A stretch of DNA of 44,681 nucleotides. Source: Glomus cerebriforme (Eukaryota; Glomeromycota; Glomeromycetes; Glomerales; Glomeraceae). This document shows positions 1 to 12,300 of the stretch, piece by piece. The notes below the pieces were generated by a model that did not search any database, was not told where the DNA came from, and saw only the letters and a program-made list of their open reading frames with translations. The first letter of the stretch is position 1. Every line of letters starts with the position of its first letter. A program made the position numbers and the translations under genes. The stretch lies in contig QKYT01000158.1 of assembly GCA_003550305.1 (NCBI GenBank), positions 163,267 through 207,947 on the forward strand. Direction: 5' to 3'.

Positions 1-198
1 TACATATTGGGTACCCGATGTATAGCAGAATTTACGCATTTTGGGTACCCAATATTTATAAGATATCTGTAAGATATCTGTAAGATAGATCAGTTTTTGA
101 CCAGTGATGTTTGGTATTTATCCTTTAATATTATTTTGTAATTCTTTTTTAAGATAGTTGAAGGATATTTTTTAATTTTTAGGATTCTTTAATACTTT

Positions 199-430
199 CT
201 CTTAATTAAGGTTGCTTGCCAAAACCTAGAAGTTTAGGCAAGATAGTATTTTGCCGAAAAGTGAAATTCTGCCAAAACTATATTAAAGTTATATTAAAAA
301 ACTGGCAAAACTCTAGAGAAAAGCGAAACTGCCAAAATTTTGCTGAAACTATAATAAATCTATAGTAAAATTTTGATGAAACTAATCATAGAATTTTGAA
401 GAGGTTTAGGCAGGCAATCTTACTCTTAAT
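199..430. mobile_element. hAT-like MITE with 8-bp target-site duplication
   Basis: A non-coding element of about 216 bp (207-422) is bounded by imperfect terminal inverted repeats. The left end reads AAGGTTGCTTGCCAAAACCT (208-227); the reverse complement of the right end (402-421) reads AAGATTGCCTGCCTAAACCT, matching at 17 of 20 positions, and the next outer base also pairs. The octamer CTCTTAAT directly flanks both ends (199-206 and 423-430), as expected for a target-site duplication. Eight-bp duplications with short inverted repeats are typical of the hAT superfamily. The interior repeats a GCCAAAAC-like motif and has no open reading frame, so this would be a non-autonomous copy. Assignment to hAT rests on duplication length and end structure only. 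Confidence 0.72.
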
Positions 431-2246
431 AGAGATTTTAAAATTACATATGGATTATAAATATGATTATAGTTTTTATGTTACCTTAATTTTTTCATTT
501 TTGAAGAAATTTAAATATAATTGTTAGAAACTGAAAGGTATTCAAAAATTAATTTATAGCTGATTATTATTATATAATTGGTCTTTCTTGTTGTTATATT
601 TCACAGTTATTTATTTTATAGTAATGATCTCTAATTTAGTCTCTTAAGATAATATAATATATTATTGAGAAAAATAAAAAAAAAAGTAAAAAAAAAAAAG
701 GTGAAGGGTATATGATTAGGATAAAAAGATCAGGATCTTTTAGATCGAAAGGAGAAGCTAAATGTTTATTATTATTTTTTGTAATAAATATGTCAATGAT
801 AAAGATTTTTAAATAGATCTAAACTGAAACTGGATATTGTAGTGTACTTTTAACATAAGTATTCAGTTAAATCAGTAGAAGTCTGCTAGTATTGTTAAGA
901 ATTGGCCTATTTGAAGGATAATATTATAGGGGTATATTTATGATAAAGATACTTAGATAAAGCTTGAATGCATCATTAGTAATCATTTTGATCTAATGAG
1001 AAAATTATCAAGGCTGTTAGGTACTGGCTTTTATAAAGTATTAATAGAAATAGAATTAGGTTTTAATTTTCTATTCAATTTTAGAATAAAGTTTATTACT
1101 AAGTTTTCTTAGATAAAATATACTCTGTCTGAATCACCTCTATATTTTATGCGTAAAATATAAAATACAAATGAGATGATAAAAATTACACTTTATTTGT
1201 ACTTATCATATATAGTATAATAAAGATATACTTTTGATTCGCTTATGTTTTAAAAAAAAAATTATTTAAAATTACAAATTTTTTTTAAAAAAACTATAAA
1301 AAGATAGGAAATTTATAGGAATTTTATTATATATTAGAATAATTTTTTATATTATATGAATAAATAGTTTAATATATTAGTATATTATTTTATTTAAAGG
1401 ATTTTTATAATTTGTATTACTTGATTTAAGATATAAATTTATGATTTTTTTACTTTCATATTATATTAATATAATTGGCTGGTGATTATAAAAAAGAAAT
1501 TTTTTATATGATTATTATTTAATTGAATTAGCAATTTAGTATGATAGTGATTATAAGGTATTTGTAATTATAAAAAAAGAATTTTTATATATAATAATAT
1601 CAAAACTGACAAATAATATGATTAAAGAGAATTGTGACTATAAGGAAGATAATTATATGAAAAAATAACTATAAAAATAATCAATGTATTTTTAATATTT
1701 ATGTATAATTTTATTAGCTGATTATATTTTAGTATTTTGACTAGAATTTTAGATTTTAATTAAAATTGGTATACTATAATAATTTAGATTTTAGATTCAA
1801 AATTTTGAATTTTAAAATTTTGCTAAATTAATTTTGAGAACAGTTTTATTTTTAATCAAATAATTCTAAATAATTCTATTAAACTAATACTTTTAGTTAA
1901 TATTCTTGAATGAGTTAAATTAATCTAAATCAAGTTAGAATTTGAATTAATGATTTTATAATTATATAATAACAAGTTTAATTTAATATTTAATTTGACT
2001 TAATTTGATTCAGATTAAACATATTTAATTATATATTTTATATACTGATTAACAATACTGATTCTATTTTATATAATTACAATAAAATAATCTTAATATT
2101 TTTTTTCTTTTTTTTTTACTCTTTGTTTCTCTTTTTATTCTCTTTTTGTTTAATTATTTTACTTTTTTTATTATTTTAATACAATATGAGTGAAAGTTTA
2201 CTAGAACACATAGTTCAGTTATCTAAGCATATTTTACTTTAGTTAA
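431..2246. other. AT-rich intergenic DNA, no gene recognised
   Basis: This stretch is dominated by A/T runs with frequent stops in all frames. No splice-linked coding segment, RNA gene or clear repeat border was found. Confidence 0.6.
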
Positions 2247-2410
2247 TATAGTCAACCCTCTATAATTGCATATCTCTTGGAACTATATCAAAATTTTCAT
2301 AAATAGTAGTGCATTTAGAGAGGGTATGCAGTTATAGAGGTAAAATAATTAGAGATCATATGATCTTGGGACCAAACCAAAAGGTGCAATTAAGGAGAGT
2401 ATATATAATG
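2247..2410. mobile_element. Degenerate pogo/Tc1-mariner-like element fragment
   Basis: A motif of the form AGTCAACCCTCTATAATTGC lies at about 2250-2269. A related but decayed sequence recurs inside as GGGTATGCAGTTATAGAGGT (2322-2341) and near 2384-2400 as a GTGCAATTAAGGAGAGT block that is partly its inverse. This resembles the ends of pogo/Fot-type elements, which often begin CAGTCRACCC. A 76-codon open frame at 2309-2539 crosses it but is low complexity and looks non-coding. No transposase remains, and the right border is approximate. Confidence 0.35.
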
Positions 2411-2484
2411 ATGAGAAAGCTCAATGCAATTACTTTAGGTAAGTATATTATATACAGTATATATAATAACAAAAGTAAATATAA

Positions 2485-2516
2485 TAATTATAAATATAAA
2501 TATAAATATAAATATA
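2485..2516. repeat. ATAAAT short tandem repeat
   Basis: About five tandem copies of a TATAAA/ATAAAT hexamer form a simple microsatellite. No function is suggested. Confidence 0.7.
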
Positions 2517-2539
2517 ATAGCTATTCAGAAAAAATTTAA

Positions 2540-3201
2540 AGTATTGTATTATATAAAAAGCAATATAGTACATTAATTAAAATATGTTATTATAATAATA
2601 TATTATTATAGATATTAACCAGTTTTATGAATTTAACTTAGACCAAGTTTTATGCTATAACTTTATACAAAATTTCAAACTATAACAATTTAATTATCTG
2701 ATTGTCATATTAAAAAAAATATATGTGTAAAGTAACAAATAAAAGAGTCATGTCTTCCTACTAAAATAAAATCATTCACCAGTTTAATAAGTCTACAAAT
2801 ACATATCAATAATAAAACTCACTTTTTGTATATAAAAATGCACCTATCATTTTTTTATCTCATTTTTTCTCATTTTTTTTTATTCTTATCATTCTGAATA
2901 TATATATATATTTTTTTAAAAAAACCATATAAACCATCTTTTTTTCTCTTCTCTCTTTCTTTTTTTTCTCATATTATATATTAGCTGCTTTTCAATTCTT
3001 TTATACAAATCTTGAATTAGATATTAAAAATTCCGGGTAGGTGATAAAGTGAAAAGAGTGGTGATATGAATAACAATAAAACCAAACTGATGATTCACCA
3101 ATAAGGATATATAAGAAAATAAAAATAAAATCCAAAACAAATACAAAAAAAATACATATACGCCCTTAAAATAATATCATTCGTCTTTTATTCTTTCTTA
3201 C
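2540..3201. other. Intergenic, probable 3' region of the LSM14 gene
   Basis: AT-rich DNA downstream of the minus-strand LSM14 stop codon. It holds pyrimidine runs on the plus strand (about 2850-2975) and no coding segment. The part near 3150-3200 presumably carries the LSM14 3' UTR. Confidence 0.5.
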
Positions 3202-5735
3202 TCATGATTGTTGCTGTTGCAGTTGTTGCTGAAGATGATAAGAATGAATATTTAGAATGAAAAGAAAATAACTTCAAAACATACAGTGAATACTCACCCT
3301 ATAATTGTTCCCTCGAAAATTGTTAGAATATCCCCCTCTATAACCACCACTTCCACCACCACGGCTACCACGGTATCCTCCTCTACTTCCTCGGTAACCA
3401 CGACCACGATAACTTCCACGATACCTTCCACCATCGATCGATACTTGTCCAAACGTTTCAAGATTAAGACGTCTTTCTTCTGATTGCTTTTGTCTTCTTT
3501 CGGCAACAGATAAACTACGACTGATATTTATCAAAAAAAGTTAAAAGCGATACAATATACTAATGAAATAACTATCGGAAATTATCGATTTATAAATGAC
3601 TTACCGGCCGTCAGGGCCTTGTTGCTCCAAACGTTCTTTAGTTTCGCAAGAAATATTATCAAAGAATGATTTGGACCTATCATAATAACTTTCAGCTGGT
3701 GGTATCAAAAGATCTTCTTCTTCCTCTTCTTCACCATGTCCATCTACAGGTTCTTCTTCTTTTTGATCATGAGGATGAATTTTTTTAACAACTTCTTTGA
3801 CAATTTCCTCCTTATTGAATTTGGCATTCGAAGATTCAAAGTCGAAATCAGATTGAGGGACAGGAATCCTGTTTCGATCATAATTCTGGTTGTAGTTTCG
3901 TCGACTACCACGACCTCTACGATTTTGTTGCACAAGATGTCCTCCCATACCGGGAAGTCTATTATTACTTGGAGCAGAAGAACGAACATTATTGTTTGCA
4001 GCTGCTATAAATTTTATTCAATAAATTAAGTTAGCGAATAAGACCTATATAATTATTAGCAACATTTAATAAAAATTATAAAAATTGCCTTGTTTTTCAC
4101 CATTAGTTTCTTTTGTTGTCGTTAAATTAATTTCACTGACTTTCTTGGCCAAGTTTTCAACGGTGGACGATGACGGTACTTCTGTTGTAGCGTCATTATT
4201 TCTACTATTAGTCGTAGCGGTAGACCGTGAATTCGTTCCCGTCTTGGCGAAGTTTTTCACTGAAGACTGTTTTTCCGGTTTAGGTTCTTCGCCCTTGTCA
4301 GGTGATGAATGTTCTTTCTGTATTCAAGGAGTTAGGTATTGGTGTGAAACATGGACCTATATAGGAGCTGTGTTAATCATGAGTAAATTTTGCTGCCAAA
4401 ACTGCAGACCTGTAATTGCTTTGGTTGTTCAGCTTCTTTGGCAGCGGACTCTGAAATGTTGTTATTAAGCTATCCGTTTCCAGGAAGAAAAATAAATAAA
4501 TTAAGGCGAGTTATTACGATGATAAGAAAAAATAAAATAGAGATGATAAAAAAGACGCTTAGGTTCACGAAAATTTTCCATAAAGATGTACGTTCATTTT
4601 ATTTAACAGTATAAAAAAATCAATTAAAGTATAAAAACATACCTGTGGTTGAGGATGTGGTTGTTGCCAGTATTGTGGTTGCTGCTGAAATGAAGCAGCA
4701 GCTACTTGTTGAAGATAAAACGGATTCAAAGGTGCTCCAGCGAAATTAGGTGGCTGTACTCCCATCGGTGGTGCGGGAGCAAAATTCTGAAAACTTGGTG
4801 GTCGAGGAGCGGTAGTCTAAATATAAAAAAAGTTTCGATAAATTTATGAGATTTGTGCTTAGAAAATAAATATTATCTTCTTCTTAGTCAACTCAATATG
4901 TAATTGAAGAATCAGTAGGAAGGCAACAATGAGTTGTCAGCATTATTAAACTTTTTCCATTCAGAAATTCAATTTCATCCAGGTTTTCATCATATCTTCA
5001 ATAACGAATATTAAATCTTATACTTGAGGTTCATGAATAAGACTTGTCAAAACCCAACTTCAAATATTTATAAATCAAAATTCTCACCCCAAGAATAGCA
5101 GGATCATTAGGAACTTGAGGAGGTAACGATTGTTGTTGAGCAGGAGCTTCACAAACATGCAAATCTTTTACATCTGAACCACGAAACACTATGTATTCAA
5201 AAATATTGTCAGAAGGAGGAATTTCCTCAGCAGGATTGCCTCGGCGACCCTCCGTTCCATAAGAACGAACTAATTAAACGGAAAAGAAAAATTTCAGACA
5301 ATGATGGTTAATCAATAATGTTATATATATATATATATATTACTTTCCCTTTAAGTTTTTCTTTTTTTTTGTTAAGAAATTATTATTGGCTTAAGAAACT
5401 CACTCAGCCATTAATTTTTTTTTTTTTTTTAAGAACTTAAATAAAGAGCCACCTTCGAATTCTACAAACTAATTTTGGGCTGGTCTAAAGACTTTAAAAA
5501 AAAACTATAGATGTAAAGGAACTTTTGTCTTTTATTCTTTATTGCCAAAAACGTAAATCTATAAAGAAATTTAAAGAAAGTTCTTAAGAGAAAGGAAAAA
5601 TAACTGTAAGAACAAACCTTGCTCAAGAGCTACAGTTGAGTCGGCTGAATTGATACTATGTAATATGCCCACATAACGAATGTCAGACCTTGATATGAGA
5701 CTGATCTTGGACCCAATATATCCAACACCGCTCAT
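3202..5735 (-). CDS. SCD6: LSM14/Scd6/RAP55-family mRNP translational repressor
   Basis: The protein (459 aa in this model) binds mRNA, represses translation and acts in P-body assembly and decapping in the LSM14/Scd6/Sum2 family. Exons on the minus strand are 5735-5618, 5269-5088, 4816-4643, 4448-4410, 4317-4101, 4004-3605, 3520-3298 and 3228-3202. Order: an N-terminal LSm14 domain starting [20 protein letters not shown] (residues 1 to about 85) with the [10 protein letters not shown] signature; a Pro/Gln-rich linker; a Ser/Thr-rich stretch; an FDF box ([16 protein letters not shown]) with an acidic run; a TFG-like segment ([15 protein letters not shown]); an RGG/YRG-rich tail; and a final Gln-rich exon. 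The start is the only upstream ATG in frame with the LSm fold. The exon at 4410-4448 is a 13-codon microexon and less certain. The fifth exon can end at a GT (after 4101) or at a GC donor 12 nt later, both in phase. Confidence 0.93.
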
Positions 5736-6283
5736 CTTTGTCTCTGAGGAGTATACACCTCAATCCTATAAACGTTGTAGTCGGTTAAAAATCCAATAAC
5801 GAAAGAAATGGTTAGGTGGGCCCGAAAGTTCTTGATATAGTTACAAAAAAAAAAAAATGGTTCTCTTTATAAGTGTTATGAAACCTATGCCACACCCTAG
5901 TGAAGTTTTGGGGAAAATCGATTTGGTCGGAAAAACTAAATCATCAATACTAACAATGACTATCTTAAAACAATCTTTATAATAACCAAAATTTAATATA
6001 GTAAAATTAACAAAATTTTATAGTAATATTTATAAGGTTGTCAATAGTCTTTTTACTTATTTATTACTATCACACCTATTATATAAATTTCAAGTTTCGC
6101 CCGTGGCTTTGCCCGAGGCTTCAATTTAAAATTTGACATATAAATTTAACTCTAAAATTACAAGCAATTTATAATATATATAATATATAAATGTCCCGAC
6201 ATCATTTCTCTAGAATAGGGAAATGGATTATTGATATTATTGATTATTTTAATTAATATTGTTATTTAAGAACGAACTTCGCT
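5736..6283. other. Intergenic between LSM14 promoter and CWC15 3' end
   Basis: AT-rich spacer holding the LSM14 upstream region (from 5736) and the CWC15 3' region (to 6283). One short GC-rich island (6098-6122, reading CGCCCGTGGCTTTGCCCGAG and then GCTTC) stands out, but nothing coding was seen. Confidence 0.5.
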
Positions 6284-7217
6284 TTATTTCACATATTTAT
6301 TCATAAATTTACGGTGGAAATCGCTACGTAAAGTATCATTAATAAATCGTTTTTTAGGTTTGTCGTCAACTCCACGTGCTTGATTTTTGAAAATTACATC
6401 ATCATCCCACCTAATAAAAAAAATTTATAAATGTAAACATTTTATTAAAATTAATTGAATAAGAAATTAAAATTACCTTCGCTTAACGCTGAAATCTTTA
6501 TTAAGAAGAGGATTTCCGGTTAAAGCCTCTTCTTGCCTCTTTCTTTCGTCTGTTTCCAAACTTTCAAGTTCCTTTTAAATTAAATAATTAAAGTGAATAA
6601 GGCTATAATATCAATTTTAAAATGTAACGATTTAAATAGATCCAATATTTACTTGTCGTTCTTTTTCTTCTGCACGTTCCTTTCTAATTTTCTCCAATTC
6701 ATGTTGTAAAGCTATCATATCATCTTCTTCATCTTCACTGAACAAAGTAACATTATTTTCAGTTGAATGACTTTAATTATTAATAATTAAAACTGCTAGT
6801 TTGTCATACCTGTCTTCACTATCTTCTTCACTATCGTCGTCGCTATCATCCTTATCAGCAGCTTCTAATAATAATAATCGACGTTTTTCTGCTAATTGAT
6901 CTTCACTAAAAGAACCGTTATCATAAGAAGTTTCTTTTTGTTTTGACCCAAAGTGTTCTCTTTCAGCTTTTAAGAGTTCTTCTTTGAGATCTATTTTTTC
7001 AAGTTCTTCTTTTGTGAGCTGGCCAGTTTGTCTTCATAGAAAGTACAGATTAGTAAGGGATAATGGTGAAAACAGTTGGATTATATACCATAAGTATTAT
7101 TTACCTGTACTTAAGTTTGGTATGTGCTGCAAGATCTCGAGAACTATACTGTAATGTTGGAGCTTTACTATCGTAACCTCTGGCAGGATCGAATGTTGGT
7201 CTAGCAGCGGTAGTCAT
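6284..7217 (-). CDS. CWC15: Pre-mRNA splicing factor CWC15 (Cwf15 family)
   Basis: A 213-aa orthologue of CWC15, a component of the Prp19/NTC-associated catalytic spliceosome. Exons are 7217-7105, 7031-6810, 6737-6653, 6571-6477 and 6410-6284, all GT-AG and in phase. The N-terminus [14 protein letters not shown] and the following [20 protein letters not shown] block match the family start. A long acidic [13 protein letters not shown] run and a charged helix ([15 protein letters not shown]) follow. The C-terminus carries the hallmark [21 protein letters not shown] and [20 protein letters not shown] motifs and ends in YVK. The length is close to the usual 220-240 aa. It is divergently transcribed from the borealin gene across 283 bp. 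Confidence 0.96.
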
Positions 7218-7500
7218 CTTTATTGTTTATTTTTTTTCGATTTTTCTTTTATTTTTCAGCTGAAATTCTATTAAATTTCGTCGTTTTTTCGGCACTTAAA
7301 TAATTGTCGCAAGTATCAGATAGACAAGAGAAATATTAATAAATACGAATAAATTCTAAAGAGAAAAACGTAGAAATTTATATGTTGTGGCATTCTTGCC
7401 TGCGACATTTCCGAAAATTGGTTGTGGACATGTCACGTGAATATATACCAATAAAATACCCGATTGACGCGTTTTGTTTTTTCACTAAAGAAAATTCATA
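7218..7500. promoter_or_regulatory. Shared divergent promoter, CWC15 / borealin
   Basis: The two start codons face away from each other across only 283 bp, so the 5' UTRs and core promoters of both genes must lie here. It contains a CACGTG-like E-box (GTCACGTGAA, about 7433-7442) and a more GC-balanced stretch around 7380-7475 than the surrounding DNA. Co-regulation is inferred. Confidence 0.55.
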
Positions 7501-8677
7501 ATGGAAGAATTACTTGATATCAATGAAAGCGCTTTTCAAAATTTGAGAATGACTGCAGAGGAAAAACAATTTTTACTGGATAAATTGGAGAGAGAAAGTT
7601 TGTATCAATATATTATTCTTTGAATAATGAATAAATTTGTATTCTAATTGAACGTTATTTAATTTTTCAAGTGGACGCGCGTATTCAAAAACTCAAACAG
7701 CAAGCTGAAGAATTAGCTAAAGATCTTAATGCTCGTTGTGAACGAGAAATTAATAATCTTCCCAAAGAAATTAGACAATTGCCTTTGGATGAATTTATTA
7801 ATCTTTATCATTCCGACCCAGCAGAATATTTTGAAAAACAGAGAACAACATATGATGTACAGATAACTCCTGTTATAAAATTGAATAATAAACGGTAACT
7901 AAGATAACCTTTTTTTTTTTAAAAAAAAATTTGATTACAAGATCCTCTTTTTTTTTTTTAATAAAAATTTGCAGAACATGGGCTTCGCGTTATTTGAATA
8001 AGAAAAATGATATCGATCAGGTCGAACTAAATGAACAAGCTATGTGCGAAGGTTTGCCAAAGAAACGGACAAGTAAGAAGTTGATATCATAATAATAATC
8101 TTGAGGTAATTAATTTATTTTAAATGTATTTATTTACCAAATAGATCGTGACATTATTCGACCGATTGCAGTAAATCAAGAATTGAGTGCGGATAAAAAT
8201 GCAAGGAGTAACTCTCGTGGTAAGAATTTATTATTTTATTTTTATTTATTTATTTATTTATTTTTTTTTTTTTGATCTAATTTAAAATCTCAAACTTATA
8301 TAATCTTATATAATCTAGCGAAATTTACGCGTCTTTATGAAGCATATAAATCACATAGTGGAATTACACGCTCGCGATATCCAGAACCTGGCGAACGTAT
8401 TGTCTCATTGCGTGGAACGCCTATTTTAAATCCGTTTTCAACATTCAAGAAAAGTAATGATGAAAATAAAGATAATCCATTTATTGTAGGAAACAAAGGG
8501 ATGGTTCCTTTGTATACACCCTCAAAATCTTTTGTTATTCCTTTGGAAGATGGGAAGTTTATAGAATCGCCGTCACAAATTCAAGATATGACGTGTGAAA
8601 AGAAGGAGGAAGTTAGGAATAAGATTAATTTATTACAAGAGAAGTTGAACAAATTTTCTTCTGTACTTGATAAATGA
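7501..8677 (+). CDS. Borealin (CDCA8) of the chromosomal passenger complex
   Basis: A 283-aa protein recognised as a fungal borealin, the subunit that with survivin and INCENP places Aurora B kinase at centromeres. Exons are 7501-7597, 7672-7894, 7975-8072, 8145-8219 and 8319-8677, all GT-AG and phase-consistent. The N-terminal helix (about 15-75; EEKQFLLDKLEREMDARIQK then LNARCEREINNLPKEIRQLP) matches the borealin/Nbl1 N-terminal region that bundles with survivin and INCENP. The C-terminal part (about 195-283) has RYPEPGERIVSLRGTPILNP, a plus-strand-rich PLEDGKFIE segment and a closing coiled helix ending NKFSSVLDK, like the borealin C-terminal dimerisation domain. Budding yeast Nbl1 keeps only the N-terminal part; this protein has both. 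Assignment is by motif similarity read by eye. Confidence 0.85.
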
Positions 8678-9398
8678 AAGTTATTGTTGGCATTTTGTGA
8701 TAACACAATTCATGATTAAAAATTTGCGTGTCATCAAATTAATAACGTTTGTTAATAAAGAAATAATAACAATTTCATAGCTTTTGTTTCTTTGTAGAAC
8801 AATGACAATCATATACAGTATGTGACGAATTAGCTCACAATTTAGGAAATAATAGTCTAAATTCTAATCACATGCTCAGTTAATTTTTATAATTCCTGAC
8901 CAAAAACCAGACAACAGAAAATCATATTACAATAGCAGATAGTTAAATAGGTTAATTACGTAATGACATAATGATAAATTTGTTTTTTTCTGTTTTAGAT
9001 CAAATTGAAAATACAAAATAAATTTTTCTTACAAACATATATATTAAGGAGAAAGGAATAATAATAAATGGGTGAGCAAGGAAAATTTTTGATAATCCAT
9101 CACAACGAATATGTCATTAAGTGTCAAAAAAAGAGAAATAAAAAAACAATAATATATAAAAAATACAATAATATTGTAAATGGATGAAAAGTATGTAATA
9201 GTCCTTCAATGTTATGAAACGGAATTGCTACTAATTTTGGTAGAAAATGATGAAATGCAACAATACACAAATCCTGTCATTTACAAAAAATGAACAATAT
9301 ATAATATAGTTAAAATATCTCACAATCAATAAATCCTTGATCGTATTGAATCCTTTTACCTAAATCATCATACAACAAGTTATGATATCAAATAACTG
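8678..9398. other. Convergent 3' intergenic region, borealin / striatin
   Basis: This spacer lies between the stop codons of convergent genes and should contain both 3' UTRs. AATAAA-like signals appear at several positions, for example near 8755-8765. No coding segment was seen. Confidence 0.5.
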
Positions 9399-12300
9399 TT
9401 AGCAATAAATCTTCACTACTGAATCCGCTCCACCACTTGCCATCCAAGGTAAAGAAGGGTGATATTGAACAGACAACACTCCTTCATCTGATTTTCGTCG
9501 ATGCGATATAAATTCTTGAATGCATTGTCGAGTCGATACGATATCCCACAAACGAATAGAACTATCATGTCCTTTTAAAGAGTAATATTTTATAAATATT
9601 TTAATATAAATAAATAAATCTGTAAATATTATTTAATCTTACCTCCTGATAACAAAATCATTCCCGATGGATCGATATCGAGTGATGTAATTGAATCCAA
9701 GTGCGCAAGCATCGAAAAAGTACATTTGCCTAAAGTAAGGTCAAAAAGAGTAAGTAATGAAGTAATGATTATAATGATTATAATTAAAATAAATTTATTT
9801 TAAATAATTACCGCTATTAATGTCAAAGAACCGAATGTATTTATCCTCATGTGCAGAGAATATTAAAGACATTGTAGGATGAACGATTATACGATTGATC
9901 TGTGTTGCAGGTGTATTATCGTACGTTGAATCACTCTTAAAAGTTAAAACACTTTGTCCACTTTCAATGTCAAATAATTTTATAATTGAATTTTGGTATG
10001 ATACTGCAATTTTTTTTAAATCACTGTGTACAAAATCTATAGATGTTGGATTAGGGGGACGACCTGTAGAGTAATGTTTATCAAAATTTATTAGATAAAA
10101 TTCATTTAAAAAAACCCCATATTTTTCGTTAGGAAAATACCTTCTCCGTTAACAGATTCTTCATTATTAATACCATAATAACCCCAAGAGCATTTCAAAG
10201 GTGAGCCTCCAGCTTCTGTATCCCAGATTTTGACTTTTCCGTCAGCAGACGCAGATCCCAGTAATTGAGTATTTTGACTACGCATAGGGAATAATCTTAA
10301 ATCCCAAATAGCATCCGTATGACCAATGTAGGTAGTCAGGTTTAGTGAAAGATCTGAGCAACATAAAAATTAATTCTTCCCGAAAAAGGAGAAAAATTTG
10401 ACAAAAATGCTCTGATTTTGTAATTAAAAACGCTTTAAAAATATATTTACCAACAGGCCCATAAGTGTCGCATTTGGATGAAGGCAAATTCCATACACGA
10501 ATTGTAGCATCCATACTAGCCGAATAACATCTTTGTTGTTCTGAGGACATTACAACCGAATTAACTGCTGCTGTATGCCCTCGATAGGTAATAGATGGCT
10601 CAATATCAGGAACGGATGTCGGTCTTTTAGTTTTTATAAATTTATTAAAATATAATTCTTTTTTATAGATAAATAAATATCCTGAAATTATTTAAATATC
10701 ATACTTGTGAGATAATGGACCTTTTAAGTCCCATAACTTTATAGTACCATCTTCAGAACCAGATAAAAACATGGGTTCTGTTCGATGCCATGAAAGAGAT
10801 CTAACTGTATCGAGGTGACTACATACATAAAAAAAAAAAAAAAAAAAAAAAAGAAGATATTTAGCCAATGATAACTATGAAGAAATGAAGCAGATTATAT
10901 TAAGGACATTTCACCTCCTCAAAGTAAACCTCGGTCTCCACATTTTACGATCTGTACCATTTTCCTGTGTTTTATCGGTCTGTTACGAATTATGTAATTG
11001 TGAATATATTTGCTTTTAAACAGTAGAAAAAAAATTTCCATTTAGATACCTCGAATTTTTGCGTATTTTCTTCTTCTTCGACATTAAAGCTTAATTCATC
11101 TAATTGTGGATCGGAAGAAGTATTAATTGCTATATGCAAAAATTTTTTTTATTAAAGAAAAAAAAAAAAATTAAAATCCAAAGTTATAATAATTTAAGAA
11201 TTTAAAAAACTCAATAATAAACGAACGAACCCAAAATTTCCTGACTTTTTTGTTTGTTTACATTTTTCAACAATTTTGACATCTTTTCATCTGTCAGACC
11301 ATACTTTTTTTGTACATCCTTAGTCTATTTTCGTAATAAAATTTTATGTTATAAATTATTAAATATGATATTTATTAATTTTTAATTCTGAAAAAAAAAA
11401 AAAATAAAATAAAATAAAAATACCAATTGTTGTTCTTCTTCTTTCATTTCATCAGCACTTTTCATTCTATTTCTGTTTCTAACTTGATTAGCTCTTTCAT
11501 TTTTTGCTTTAATGTGTGTATTATAAGTATCATTATTTGATAAGTATTCCCTTTCTTTTTCAAAATTAATAGTGGGCGATTCATTGTTTAATGATGATTG
11601 AAAATCCGAAGACATATTAGCTATCGGTTCAAATTCTGGCGAAATTGGAGATGATTGCTCGCCATTGATAAATCTTCCGTCATTTTTAACTGATGAATGA
11701 GGAAAAAAGGATCCCCCTTCTCGTTCTGCATCCGGATTTTCACTCATTGAACTATCTAATGGTGGACTTGAAGAATTAGTTGATAATATTGGTGAAACTA
11801 TGGCAGGTGATGTAGGTGCCGGTCTGGAAGGTCTAATGGAAACATGACCTGGTTTTTTAGGTGACATTCTATTATATGAGTTTGTATTTCCTCCAACAAA
11901 TATTGCACTATGTCTATTATTTAGTTTTTGTGTTGCACTATTATTTCCATCCAAACCATTTGGAATTGAATGGCTTGGAATTCCATCCAAACCGGTTGGA
12001 TAGTTCAAAACTCGATTACTAGTGGATGAAGTATTCGTCACAGCATTTGTAAGATAATCGATTTCTTGTAAACATCTATAATTTATTTAATTAATAATTT
12101 TGTCAATATTATTCGTAATAAATAATTTAATGAAGAAATTGTTGTTTTCTGCATACGCTTTAAGAAGCTCCCGACTTTTTGTACGATGTTTAGGATCTCT
12201 ATTTGATGTAAAACCTTTGTATTGAGAGGATACCGAACTCAAAGTTGATGTCTTTAAAGATTGTGTATTATTTAATGCTATAGACGATTCAGCTGATGAC

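Noticed and set aside
2309..2539. 76-codon plus-strand open frame
   Set aside because: It crosses a transposon-like fragment and a TATAAA microsatellite, and its end is a low-complexity Lys/Tyr/Asn translation.
3286..4029. Plus-strand open frames rich in Thr/Ser/Ile
   Set aside because: They are antisense shadows of the LSM14 RGG and FDF exons.
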